A DNA stretch of 64,000 bases from Nocardioides aquaticus (GTDB lineage Bacteria > Actinomycetota > Actinomycetes > Propionibacteriales > Nocardioidaceae): positions 2,294,001 to 2,358,000 of the forward strand of contig NZ_CP075371.1 in assembly GCF_018459925.1 (NCBI RefSeq), read 5' to 3'. Numbering within the stretch: position 1 is the first letter of the stretch; every line of letters begins with the position of its first letter. Below are positions 1-7,553 of the stretch, one piece after another. The translations under genes were made by a program, and so were the position numbers. The notes beneath the pieces are model-generated. The model made no database searches. It saw only the letters and a program-made list of their open reading frames with translations, and was not told the origin of the DNA.

Positions 1-2215
1 CGGCAGGCACGCCCAGCTCGCTGCCGAACGCCGCGGCGGCCGCGGACACCTCCGTCGGCGAGGTCAGCCCGGTCCGCACCAGGCCGCGGTCCGACTTGTG
101 CACCACGCGGGGGTCGCCGACCTTCAGCGCGACGGGGAAGCCGGCCAGGACGGCGGCCGCCACCGCGCCGGCGGGACCGCTGGCAGGCACGCCCTCGGGG
201 TCCAGGCCGTACGGCGCGAGCAGCCGTCGGGTCGCCTCCAGGTCGAGCCACCCGGCCCCGTGCCCGGCCAGGCCACGCGCCACGGTCGCCCGCGACTCGT
301 CGGGCGGCGCGGGGTCGGTTCGGGGGACCGCCAGCCACCCGGCGTACCGGCTCGCCCGGGCCAGCGCGTCGACCGCCTCGGGGACCCCGCCCAGCGACGT
401 GACGCCCGGGACGCGGGGGACGTCGCCACCGGTCCCGATCGTGACCAGCAGGACCGGCACGCCCGGACGCGTGGCCCGGGCGTCCGCGAGGGCCGCGGCC
501 AGCGGGCCGGGGTCGGCGACGAGGGTCTCGACGAGGACGACCAGCAGGGCGTCCACCTCGTCCGAGGCCAGCACCTGCTCCACCACGGCGGCCAGCAGAC
601 CGGGCTCGGCGCCGGCCCCGAGGTCGACCGGGTTGGTCGCGCCGGCCAGGCCCGGGGCGACGGCGTCGAGCCGGCCCCGGAGGTCGTCGGTGAACGGGGC
701 GACGACCAGACCGGCCCCGTCGGCCGCGTCGGCGGCCAGCACCCCGGCGCCGCCGGCGTTGGTGACGACGGCGACCCGCGGGCCCGCCGGGTACGGCTGC
801 TCGGTCAGCACCAGCGCCGTCGCCGCCACCTCCTCCACGGAGCGGCACACGACCACGCCGGCGTGACCGGCGAGGGCGTCCACCGCGGTCGAGGACGTGG
901 CGGTGGCAGCGGTGTGGGAGGCGCCCGCGCGCCGACCGCCGGCGGAGCGCCCGCCGGAGACGAGCAGGAGCGGCTTGGTCTCGGAGAAGCGGCGCGCCAG
1001 GCGGGCCAGCTTGGGGGCGTTGCCGAAGGACTCGAGGTACAGCGCCGCCGCCGTGACCTCCGGGTCGTCCATCCACGCGCAGAGCAGGTCGTTGCCGGAC
1101 ACGTCGGCCTTGTTGCCGAGGGAGACGAAGCTCCGCACGCCCAGGCCGGTGCGTCGGGCGACGTCGAGCAGCGCCACGCCCACGCCGCCCGACTGCGAGG
1201 CGACGGCGAGCCCGCCGACCGGGGGCACCAGGTCGGTGAAGGTGGCGTTGAGCCGGACGGCGGGGTCGTTGGCCACCACCCCGAGGCAGTTCGGCCCCAC
1301 CAGCCGGATGCTGTGGGAGCGGGCCAGCCGGACCAGCTCGCGCTGCTGCTCGGCCCCGGCGGGGCCGGTCTCGGCGAAGCCGGAGGAGACGACCACGACC
1401 GCGCGGGCCCCGGCGGCCGCGGCGTCGAGCAGCACCGCGGCGACGGCCGGGGTCGGCACCGCCACGACGACGAGGTCGACGGGCCCGGGTGCGTCGGCCA
1501 CGCGCGCGACCGCCGGGACGCCGGCGACCTCGGCGGCGGTGGGGTGCACCGCGACGAGCGACCCGGTGAAGCCGCCCCGGACGACCGACCCGAGGACCGC
1601 GGCGCCGATGCCGACGCCGTCGCGGCGCGCCCCGACGACGGCCACCCCGGCGGGCCGGGAGAGGGCCGAGAGGGACCGGACCTCCGAGGTGATCTCGCGC
1701 CGGTCCGCCGCCGCGACGGCGGCCGCCGACGCGGCGGTCGACATCCGCACCTCGACCACGCCCTGCTCGGTCACCCGCTCGACGGTGAAGCCGGCCGCGC
1801 GGAAGACCTGGGTCATCGCCCCGTTCTCGGCGAGCACGTCGGCGGTGAAGCGGCGCACGCCGAGGTCCCGGCCGGCCGCGGCGAGGTGCTCCAGCAGGAG
1901 CGCGCCGAGCCCGTGGCCGCGGTGGTCGTCGGCGACCAGGAACGCGACCTCCGCGGTGGCGGGGTCGATCCGCTCGGCGGTGGCCAGCGCGACGACCCGG
2001 CCCCGGACCAGCGCGACGAGGGCGATCGCGGGCGGGGTGTCGGAGAAGAGGTGCGCGACGTACTCCTGGCCCAGGCGGCGCCCGAGGGCGAAGAACCGGA
2101 ACCGGAAGCTGCCGTCCGAGACGCCGTCGTGCAGCCGCCCCAGCGCCTCGCGGTCGTCCGGACGTACCGGGCGGACCACGGCCACCGTGCCGTCGTCCAG
2201 GAGGACGTCGCTCAC
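1..2215 (-). CDS. Acyl-CoA synthetase-like / GNAT protein acetyltransferase, 3' end outside window
   Basis: The reading frame starts at GTG 2215 and runs off the left edge, so about 738 codons are visible of a family usually 800-900 residues long. Residues 1-170 form a GNAT acetyltransferase with an acetyl-CoA loop (DDHRGHGLGALLLEHL, near residue 100). A CoA-binding Rossmann domain follows (VGPNCLGVV, SQSGGVGVALL), then the succinyl-CoA-synthetase-like region with the phospho-histidine motif GRSAGGRRAGASHTAA, and the beginning of an ATP-grasp domain. Known relatives (Pat/Pka type) acetylate lysines in metabolic enzymes such as acetyl-CoA synthetase; others are ADP-forming acyl-CoA ligases. 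Here GNAT is N-terminal, the reverse of E. coli PatZ. The start codon overlaps the stop of the upstream flavin-reductase-like gene (GTGA), which suggests translational coupling. Whether the ligase half is active cannot be judged without the missing end. Confidence 0.85.
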   Translation of the reverse strand, partial: MSDVLLDDGTVAVVRPVRPDDREALGRLHDGVSDGSFRFRFFALGRRLGQEYVAHLFSDTPPAIALVALVRGRVVALATAERIDPATAEVAFLVADDHRGHGLGALLLEHLAAAGRDLGVRRFTADVLAENGAMTQVFRAAGFTVERVTEQGVVEVRMSTAASAAAVAAADRREITSEVRSLSALSRPAGVAVVGARRDGVGIGAAVLGSVVRGGFTGSLVAVHPTAAEVAGVPAVARVADAPGPVDLVVVAVPTPAVAAVLLDAAAAGARAVVVVSSGFAETGPAGAEQQRELVRLARSHSIRLVGPNCLGVVANDPAVRLNATFTDLVPPVGGLAVASQSGGVGVALLDVARRTGLGVRSFVSLGNKADVSGNDLLCAWMDDPEVTAAALYLESFGNAPKLARLARRFSETKPLLLVSGGRSAGGRRAGASHTAATATSSTAVDALAGHAGVVVCRSVEEVAATALVLTEQPYPAGPRVAVVTNAGGAGVLAADAADGAGLVVAPFTDDLRGRLDAVAPGLAGATNPVDLGAGAEPGLLAAVVEQVLASDEVDALLVVLVETLVADPGPLAAALADARATRPGVPVLLVTIGTGGDVPRVPGVTSLGGVPEAVDALARASRYAGWLAVPRTDPAPPDESRATVARGLAGHGAGWLDLEATRRLLAPYGLDPEGVPASGPAGAVAAAVLAGFPVALKVGDPRVVHKSDRGLVRTGLTSPTEVSAAAAAFGSELGVPA

Positions 2216-2673
2216 CGGGACGCGGGTCCCGCGGGTGTCGCCGGGTGCCGCTGGATGCTGCCGGGCCGGCCCTGGCCGGTGGCGGGGGAGACGTCGGCCT
2301 GGTGCAGGACCCGCCCGGTGACGGTGGTGGGGAACAGCGCGAACGTCATCCAGCGCAGGCCCTCGGGCCACGGCGCGGGGTCGGGCCAGTCGCCCGGCGT
2401 CTCGCCGGGCCCGGCCACGACGTGCTCGGCGTGCCCGCGCACCAGCACGCTCCAGCCGGTGTGCGCGTGCTCGTCGACGTGGTCGACCTCGAAGGCGGCC
2501 TGCTGGTGGGGCAGGTGGATGGCCAGCTGGTCGTAGGAGGCGGTGCGGACCCAGATCCGGCCCTCCGCGACGCGGTAGTTCAGCGGCACGATCACCGGGC
2601 CGTCGCGGTCGACGTAGGCCATCCGGCCCACGGTGCCGCGCGCCAGGTGCTCCCAGCACTGCTCCGTCGTCAT
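2212..2673 (-). CDS. Pyridoxamine 5'-phosphate oxidase-like (split-barrel flavin) protein, 5' end frame-shifted
   Basis: The 153 codons from ATG 2673 encode a small split-beta-barrel protein of the pyridoxamine-phosphate-oxidase/FMN-binding superfamily: the opening CWEHLARGTVGRMAYV followed by PVIVPLNYRV and FEVDHVDEHAHTGWSVLVRG is typical. Such proteins bind FMN, F420 or haem; the substrate cannot be predicted. ATG 2673 has no ribosome binding site. A strong one (AGAGGAG) sits before another ATG at 2753, which opens a different frame that closes at 2679. One extra C in the C-run at 2695-2699 would join the two into a single protein of about 180 residues. The displayed gene is therefore probably the 3' part of a longer one, broken by an indel or a sequence error. 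It overlaps the downstream acetyltransferase gene by four bases, so the two are probably co-transcribed. Confidence 0.75.
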   Translation of the reverse strand: MTTEQCWEHLARGTVGRMAYVDRDGPVIVPLNYRVAEGRIWVRTASYDQLAIHLPHQQAAFEVDHVDEHAHTGWSVLVRGHAEHVVAGPGETPGDWPDPAPWPEGLRWMTFALFPTTVTGRVLHQADVSPATGQGRPGSIQRHPATPAGPASR

Positions 2674-2678
2674 CTCGC

Positions 2679-2753
2679 TCAGCGCCCCGCGGGCGGGGGT
2701 GCCGGGGTGGAGGCCGCGGTGGGGGCCGGGGTGGGGGCCGGGGTGGTGCTCAT
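2679..2753 (-). other. Out-of-frame 5' segment of the flavin-reductase-like gene
   Basis: ATG 2753 follows AGAGGAG by six bases, the best ribosome binding site in this interval. It opens 24 codons, rich in Ala, Pro and Thr (MSTTPAPTPAPTAAST), that stop at 2679, just before the in-frame ATG of the downstream barrel. The frame difference is exactly one missing base. It could be a sequencing or assembly indel in the C-run at 2695-2699, a real inactivating mutation, or less likely a programmed -1 shift or a short leader peptide. Confidence 0.6.
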
Positions 2754-2866
2754 GCGCGCTCCTCTGCTCGGTGACGGGCGTGGCGCCCGGTGCTTCCCAC
2801 CTCACCCGCCGGACGGTCCGGGGGGCAGGGCCGAAGGTCGCGACGTACCGGGCAGACCGACCCGCC

Positions 2867-2954
2867 GAGATGACACTTGCGGCGCCTCGAGATGACGCTC
2901 GCGGCGCCGCGAGATGACGCTCGCGGCGCCGCGAGATGACGCTCGCGGCGCCTC
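2867..2954 (+). repeat. 22-bp tandem repeat, array A (4 units)
   Basis: GAGATGAC begins at 2867, 2889, 2911 and 2933, an exact 22-bp period. Units 2-4 have the core GAGATGACGCTCGCGG and a CGCC(G/T)C tail; unit 1 differs slightly (GACACTTGCGG). Adjoining units create the perfect palindrome CTCGCGGCGCCGCGAG. This is the only array of the family lying between two divergent start codons (flavin-reductase-like and chromate transporter), and the only one with four units. It could therefore affect a promoter region, but nothing shows a function. Confidence 0.9.
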
Positions 2955-3015
2955 GAGCCGAGGTCGGACGGACGGCCCGGTTGACCACGGCCCCGGGCTC
3001 GCGGACGATCCACCC

Positions 3016-4389
3016 GTGGCCCCGTCGTCCCCGCCGCCCCCCGTCCGCGACGTGGTCCCGCTCCGCGAGGCCGCCCGGGCGTGGTTCGCCATCTCCCTGC
3101 AGACCTTCGGCGGCCCCGCCGGCCAGATCGCGGTGATGCAGCGCACCCTGGTCGAGGAGAAGCGGTGGATCGGCCAGCAGCGGTTCCTCTTCGCGCTGTC
3201 CTACTGCACCCTGCTGCCGGGCCCGGAGGCGCAGCAGCTGGCGACGTACGTCGGGTGGTTGCTCAACGGCGTCCGGGGCGCCCTGGTCGCCGGGATCCTG
3301 TTCATCCTCCCCGGGGTCGTCTCGCTGCTGGTGCTGTCGGGGATCTACGTCGCCTTCGGTGACACCACCGTGGTGGAGTCGCTGTTCCTGGGACTGGCGC
3401 CGGCGGTGATCGCGATCGTCGCCCAGGCCGTGGTCCGGGTCGCCCGGAAGGGCCTGACCCACCCGGCGCTGGTGGCCCTGGCGGTCGCCGCGTTCCTGGC
3501 CCTGACCCTGTTCTCGGTGCCCTTCCCCGCCGTCGTGGCCGCGGCGGCGCTCGTCGGATGGCTCCTCGGGCGGGTGCTCCCGGGTGTCGGCCGGCCGTCG
3601 GGGGCGGTCGCGGACGACGGCCCGGCGCCACTCATCAGCGACGACGCCCTCCACACCGAGCGGCCGTCGGGACGCCGCGCGACGGTGGTCCTCGCCGTCG
3701 GGCTCACGCTCTGGGCCGCGCCGGTCGTCCTGGCCGGGCTCGTCTTCGGGCGGTCCAGCATCTACGTCGACCAGGGCCTGTTCTTCTCCGGTGCGGCGGT
3801 GGTGACGTTCGGCGGTGCGTACGCGGTCCTGGCCTACGTCGCCCAGCAGGCCGTCGAGGTGTACGGCTGGCTGGCCCCGGGCGAGATGGTCCGCGGCCTG
3901 GCCCTGGCCGAGACCACCCCGGGGCCGCTGATCATGGTGGTGCAGTTCGTCGCGTTCGTCGGCGCCTACCGGGCGCCGGGGGAACTCGACCCGTGGGTGG
4001 CGGCGGTCCTGGCGTCGCTGCTGGTGACCTGGGTGACGTTCGTGCCGTGCTTCCTGTTCATCCTGCTGGGGGCGCCCTACGTCGAGCGTCTCCGCGGCAA
4101 CCGGTCGCTCGCGACCGCGCTCACCGGCATCACCGCCGCCGTGGTCGGCGTCATCGCCAACCTCGGCGTCTACTTCGCGCTGCACACCCTCTTCGCCGAG
4201 ACCGACCGCGTCGGGGCCGGCCCGCTCGACCTCGAGCTCCCGGTCCTGGACTCGGTCCAGTGGCCTGCGGTGGCCATCACCGGTCTGGGGTTCGCGCTGA
4301 TCTTCTGGCGGGGCTGGTCGGTGCTGCGGACCCTCGGGGCGTGCGCGCTGACCGGGGTCGTCGTGGGGCTGGTGCTGGCAGCGGTCTGA
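3016..4389 (+). CDS. chrA: Chromate transporter, two-domain ChrA family
   Basis: A 457-residue integral membrane protein with two homologous CHR domains, each opening with the family motif. The first is FGGPAGQIAVMQ (residues ~30-45) followed by LSYCTLLPGPEAQQLATYVG. The second is FGGAYAVLAYVAQQ followed by LALAETTPGPLIMVVQFVAF. This is the long-chain ChrA architecture with about 10-12 membrane segments and a hydrophilic linker near residues 195-220. Characterised members export chromate; others may move sulfate or related anions. GTG 3016 was chosen because it begins just ahead of the conserved region and has GACGAT five bases upstream as a possible leaderless -10 box. The frame stays open upstream to 2914, but that stretch lies in the 22-bp repeat array and is probably not translated. 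It is divergent from the flavin-reductase-like gene. Confidence 0.88.
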   Translation: MAPSSPPPPVRDVVPLREAARAWFAISLQTFGGPAGQIAVMQRTLVEEKRWIGQQRFLFALSYCTLLPGPEAQQLATYVGWLLNGVRGALVAGILFILPGVVSLLVLSGIYVAFGDTTVVESLFLGLAPAVIAIVAQAVVRVARKGLTHPALVALAVAAFLALTLFSVPFPAVVAAAALVGWLLGRVLPGVGRPSGAVADDGPAPLISDDALHTERPSGRRATVVLAVGLTLWAAPVVLAGLVFGRSSIYVDQGLFFSGAAVVTFGGAYAVLAYVAQQAVEVYGWLAPGEMVRGLALAETTPGPLIMVVQFVAFVGAYRAPGELDPWVAAVLASLLVTWVTFVPCFLFILLGAPYVERLRGNRSLATALTGITAAVVGVIANLGVYFALHTLFAETDRVGAGPLDLELPVLDSVQWPAVAITGLGFALIFWRGWSVLRTLGACALTGVVVGLVLAAV

Positions 4390-4523
4390 GGCTGGACACC
4401 GGGTCTAGGGTGAGGACGTCGCCGAGATCCCCCCTCGCGGTGACCACGCGGCGTCAGCCCAGCCCTCGCCGGCGCCGCGTCGCCCCCGGTGTCCCGCCCC
4501 GGGTTCCGCCCCGAGGATCTGCC

Positions 4524-4556
4524 TTAACTTCGCGACAGTTCAGGCATATGCTGAAC
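4524..4556 (+). promoter_or_regulatory. Leaderless promoter with dyad operator, satD
   Basis: TTAACT (4524-4529), a 17-bp spacer and TATGCT (4547-4552) form a sigma70-type promoter whose expected start point is the ATG at 4559. The dyad GTTCAG-N7-CTGAAC (4538-4556) covers the -10 box, as a repressor site would. The protein encoded downstream has a helix-turn-helix and could be the regulator. No ribosome binding site is present. Confidence 0.6.
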
Positions 4557-4558
4557 AG

Positions 4559-5194
4559 ATGGTCGTCCTGCACACCCTGATCGGCGATGTCGTGGACTCC
4601 CGGTCGATCGAGGACCGCGCCGCGTTCCAGGACCACCTCGCGACCGTGCTCGACCAGGTCACGGCCGCGCTGCGGCCCGAGCAGCCACTCGAACCCACGG
4701 TCGGCGACGAGCTCCAGGGCGCCTTCACCTCGGTCTCCGACGCCGTGCTCGCCTCGTTGCTGGTCCGGCTCGCGCTGCTGCCGGCGTACGACGTGCGGTG
4801 CGGGCTCGGCCACGGGGAGGTCGCCGTGCACGGCCGGCGCCGTCCGCTGCTGCAGGACGGCCCCGGGTGGTGGACGGCCCGCGACGCCCTCGACGTGCTC
4901 GGACGGCCGCGTCGCGCGGCCCAGCGCACCTGGTACGTCGGCCCCGACCAGGGGCGCGTCAACGCCTTCCTGCTGACCAGGGACGCCCTGGTGGACCGGC
5001 TCGGCCCCCGGGGACAGCGGCTGCTCGCCGCCGCCGTCACCGGCGCGAGCCAGGTCGAGATCGCCGCGGCCGAGGGCATCAGCCGGTCCGCGGTGAGCCA
5101 GCAGTTCGCGCGGGGTGTCGGTGCCCTGCGCGAGGCTCATCTCAGCTTCGCCGCCGGCGAGGGCGACATCGAGAGCGAGGGGGACCGCGGGTGA
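4559..5194 (+). CDS. SatD family protein with C-terminal helix-turn-helix
   Basis: A 211-residue protein opening with LHTLIGDVVDSRSIEDR, the signature of the SatD family (named from Streptococcus mutans). Members pair a small alpha/beta domain, which includes a GDELQGAF stretch here (residues ~50-58), with a C-terminal sigma70-region-4-like helix-turn-helix. In this protein the latter is QVEIAAAEGISRSAVSQQFARG (residues ~165-186, shown in part). The molecular function of SatD is unknown. The promoter is leaderless and carries a dyad that the protein might bind. Its stop overlaps the GTG of the next membrane-protein gene (GTGA), the usual partner of satD in actinobacteria, so the two form an operon. 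Confidence 0.8.
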   Translation: MVVLHTLIGDVVDSRSIEDRAAFQDHLATVLDQVTAALRPEQPLEPTVGDELQGAFTSVSDAVLASLLVRLALLPAYDVRCGLGHGEVAVHGRRRPLLQDGPGWWTARDALDVLGRPRRAAQRTWYVGPDQGRVNAFLLTRDALVDRLGPRGQRLLAAAVTGASQVEIAAAEGISRSAVSQQFARGVGALREAHLSFAAGEGDIESEGDRG

Positions 5195-5949
5195 GCCTGG
5201 TCCTGGTCGGTCTCTGGCTGGCGGCCATCGGCGCGAGCGACCTGCTGCGGGCCTCCCAGGACGTCGTGACCCCGCGTCGGCTCCTCGCCTGCCTCGGGGT
5301 GGCGACCACGGTGCTGCTCGTCGGACTGCTGCGGCTGGACCCCGGAGTGGGGCCCGGGGCCCTGCTGCTCGCCGTGCTCGGCGGCCTCGTCGCGACCTGG
5401 TTGGTCTCCTCCACGCTCGCCCTCGACCCCCGCCGTACCCCGCAGCAGCGCGACGTGGGCCGTGCGGTGGCCTTCGCCGCCCTCGCCGTCGGCGGGCTGA
5501 CGGCCCTGCTCGGCGTCCAGGCCGTCACCACGACGCTGACCTGGCCCGACGTCCTGAGCCGCACCGTCGCGGCCCGCTGGCCGGCCGCCGACCTCGTCGT
5601 GGCCACGGGCGTGGTGCTGGCACAGCTGGTCACCGCCAACATCGTCGTACGCCTGCTGCTCGACGCGGTCGGCGTGCCGGCCACCACGAACGAAAAGCGG
5701 CTCAAGGGCGGGCGGGTGCTGGGCCCCATGGAGCGGATCCTGATCGTGGGTCTCGGTGCGCTCGGCGAGCTGACCGCCGCTGCGATCGTGGTCGCCGCGA
5801 AGGGCCTGCTGCGCTTCCCCGAGCTGCAGCGAGCGCAGCGCGGACCGGAGGCGGACGGCCCGAGCGACGTCTCGGAGTACTTCCTGATCGGCAGCCTGGC
5901 GAGCTGGCTGGTCGCGCTGGGCGGCGCCGCGCTGATCCACCTCGCCTGA
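5191..5949 (+). CDS. Membrane protein, partner of SatD (DUF3307-like C-terminus)
   Basis: A 252-residue protein with about seven hydrophobic segments, starting at GTG 5191 inside the satD stop codon. The C-terminal part, from GPMERILIVGLGALGEL through VVAAKGLLRFPEL to SEYFLIGSLASWLVAL, resembles the conserved tail of the DUF3307-type membrane proteins that accompany SatD. The charged loop NEKRLKGGRVLG just before it is probably cytoplasmic. No enzymatic motif is visible. Co-translation with SatD suggests that the pair acts together, with SatD possibly responding to or regulating this protein. That is inference from position only. Confidence 0.7.
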   Translation: MSLVLVGLWLAAIGASDLLRASQDVVTPRRLLACLGVATTVLLVGLLRLDPGVGPGALLLAVLGGLVATWLVSSTLALDPRRTPQQRDVGRAVAFAALAVGGLTALLGVQAVTTTLTWPDVLSRTVAARWPAADLVVATGVVLAQLVTANIVVRLLLDAVGVPATTNEKRLKGGRVLGPMERILIVGLGALGELTAAAIVVAAKGLLRFPELQRAQRGPEADGPSDVSEYFLIGSLASWLVALGGAALIHLA

Positions 5950-5971
5950 GCGCGTGCCGAGCCGGCACCGC

Positions 5972-6295
5972 TCAGGCGGTGGCGGAACGGATCTGCTCGG
6001 CGAGCTTCTCGGCCGAGCGGGCGTTCTTCTTGCCGTCCAGGAGTGCCTTGCGACGCCCCGGGAGGGTGTCCACCGTCAGCTCTACCCGCGAGCCGGCTGC
6101 GGTCGGCGTGACGCGGACGCGGGCGTCGAGCTCCCAGCTCAGCATCGTCTTGCGGGTGACGAAGGAGATGGTGCGGCCGTCGGGGGTCTGGTCGCCGGGG
6201 CGGTGCTTGTTCTCGGCGACGACCTGGTGGACGCCCGCGGCCACCGCCTCCGGACGGGCAGCGATCTCGAACGTCGTGGTGGCAGAGGAATCCAT
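5972..6295 (-). CDS. Small hypothetical protein, possible SRPBCC-type lipid-binding fold
   Basis: A 107-residue protein from ATG 6295, with GGAG five to six bases upstream. The order TTFEIAARPEAVAAGV, then TISFVTRKTMLSWELDARVRVTPT and AAGSRVELTVDTLP, reads like the alternating strands of a START/SRPBCC domain, with a Lys/Arg-rich tail (GRRKALLDGKKNARSAEK). The family assignment is weak. It is convergent with the satD operon and divergent from the next gene. Confidence 0.6.
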   Translation of the reverse strand: MDSSATTTFEIAARPEAVAAGVHQVVAENKHRPGDQTPDGRTISFVTRKTMLSWELDARVRVTPTAAGSRVELTVDTLPGRRKALLDGKKNARSAEKLAEQIRSATA

Positions 6296-6456
6296 GTCGT
6301 CTCCAGGGGTGGGGAGGGGGGAGCGGGGGCAGGAGGTGCGGGTGGTGACGATCCTCCCCCCACCCGCACCTAGCGTCGAGCGCACCGCGCCGCACGTGCT
6401 CGCCCAGAGAACGAGTGCAGGCCGCGCCTGATCTCATCGCCTCCAGGAGGAAAACC

Positions 6457-6999
6457 ATGTCCCAGCGCAACACCACCGTCCGCAGCCTCCACGACCTCGG
6501 CCTCGCCGGCTGGTTCGGCGGCTCCCTGATGGGTGCGGTCGGCCTCAACGGTGCCGCGGCCCAGGCCCAGGACCCGCGCGAGCGTCTCAGCCTGTCGGCC
6601 GAGGGCTGGAAGCGCTGGGCCCCGGTCAACGCCGCCGCGATCGGCGCGCACGCCGTCGGCGGCGCCGGTCTCATCCTCGCCAACCGACGCCGCGTGCGCC
6701 AGCAGGACGAGGCCGCCGCCAACACCGCGATCAAGCTCGCCCTCACCGTCACCGCGGCCGGTCTCACCGCCTACAGCGGCGTGCTCGGCGCGAAGGTGCA
6801 GAAGGAGAGCGACCAGGGCGGCAAGGGTGCCACCGAGCCGTCCGACCAGGCCTCCGCCGGCCTCGCCGCGGCCCAGCGCCAGCTGCAGGCCGTGCAGTGG
6901 GCCATCCCCGCGATCACCGGCGTGCTCGTCGTGATGGGTGCCCAGCAGGGCGAGCAGCAGCGCCCGTCGCAGCAGCTGCGCACCCGCCTCGGCCGCTGA
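6457..6999 (+). CDS. Hypothetical four-helix membrane protein
   Basis: A 180-residue protein starting at ATG 6457 behind a strong AGGAGG site. Hydrophobic stretches occur near residues 15-35 (LAGWFGGSLMGAVGL), 52-73 (PVNAAAIGAHAVGGAGLIL), 90-112 (AIKLALTVTAAGLTAYSGVL) and 145-165 (WAIPAITGVLVVMGA), separated by charged loops. The N-terminus has no cleavable signal and the C-terminus is Gln/Arg-rich. I do not recognise the family. The 160-bp gap to the divergent upstream gene probably holds both promoters. Confidence 0.7.
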   Translation: MSQRNTTVRSLHDLGLAGWFGGSLMGAVGLNGAAAQAQDPRERLSLSAEGWKRWAPVNAAAIGAHAVGGAGLILANRRRVRQQDEAAANTAIKLALTVTAAGLTAYSGVLGAKVQKESDQGGKGATEPSDQASAGLAAAQRQLQAVQWAIPAITGVLVVMGAQQGEQQRPSQQLRTRLGR

Positions 7000-7018
7000 A
7001 CGGCTCGCGCCGGGGTCG

Positions 7019-7339
7019 CTAGGACGCGCCGTCGGGGCGTCGTACGACGACGGCCCCGGCGTTGTCCGGCCACCCCGGCGGGGTGGCGACCTGCTTGAGG
7101 CGACCCACGGTCGTCTGGCCCCCGCCGGCGGAGAACGTGTCACCCACCGCATAGCGGGAGCCGGCGTACGTCAGGTGCGTGCCGTCCCAAGAGACGTCCT
7201 CCCGGTGGGCGACGAGCAGCGAGCTGCCGAGCGTCACCGCGCCGTGGAAGACCCCGAGGCGACCCAGCAGGATGCCCGGCAGCTGGGGGGCCCGCTCGTA
7301 CGTCGTCAGCACGGCGTCACTGCGATCGGCTTCAGGCAC
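7019..7339 (-). CDS. Hypothetical protein, 106 aa
   Basis: Starts at GTG 7339 with TACGAT seven bases upstream on the coding strand (7352-7347), so the transcript is probably leaderless. The protein is soluble with no signal peptide. Its centre (AVTLGSSLLVAHREDVSWDGTHLT and SRYAVGDTFSAGGGQ, shown in part) suggests a small beta-rich fold. No family recognised. It is convergent with the membrane-protein gene to its left, with a 19-bp gap. Confidence 0.6.
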   Translation of the reverse strand: MPEADRSDAVLTTYERAPQLPGILLGRLGVFHGAVTLGSSLLVAHREDVSWDGTHLTYAGSRYAVGDTFSAGGGQTTVGRLKQVATPPGWPDNAGAVVVRRPDGAS

Positions 7340-7553
7340 GCCTTGGATCGTAGTGATCGGTGGGGGCGCGGGCCGAGGGGGTGAGCTCCCCGCCTCGCGG
7401 TGCGGGAGCGAGTGTAGTGAGCGCCTCTCGAGACCATCACTGCAAGCCTGTTAACGAACCTTTGATCGAATGTGGCCGTACTGGGTGTGCAAAACTGCCT
7501 CTGACCTGTTGAAACACCCCAGAACTGTCGGTGGCGAGTGCTTGGATTGATCC

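Noticed and set aside
98..2536. Long plus-strand open frames opposite the acetyltransferase gene
   Set aside because: Their translations are Gly/Arg/Asp-rich shadow sequences with no domain; the minus frame carries conserved GNAT and CoA-ligase motifs throughout.
2674..4185. Upstream extension of the minus-strand flavin-reductase frame through chrA
   Set aside because: Low-complexity His/Arg/Asp sequence antisense to a clear membrane transporter; only the part below 2673 matches a family.
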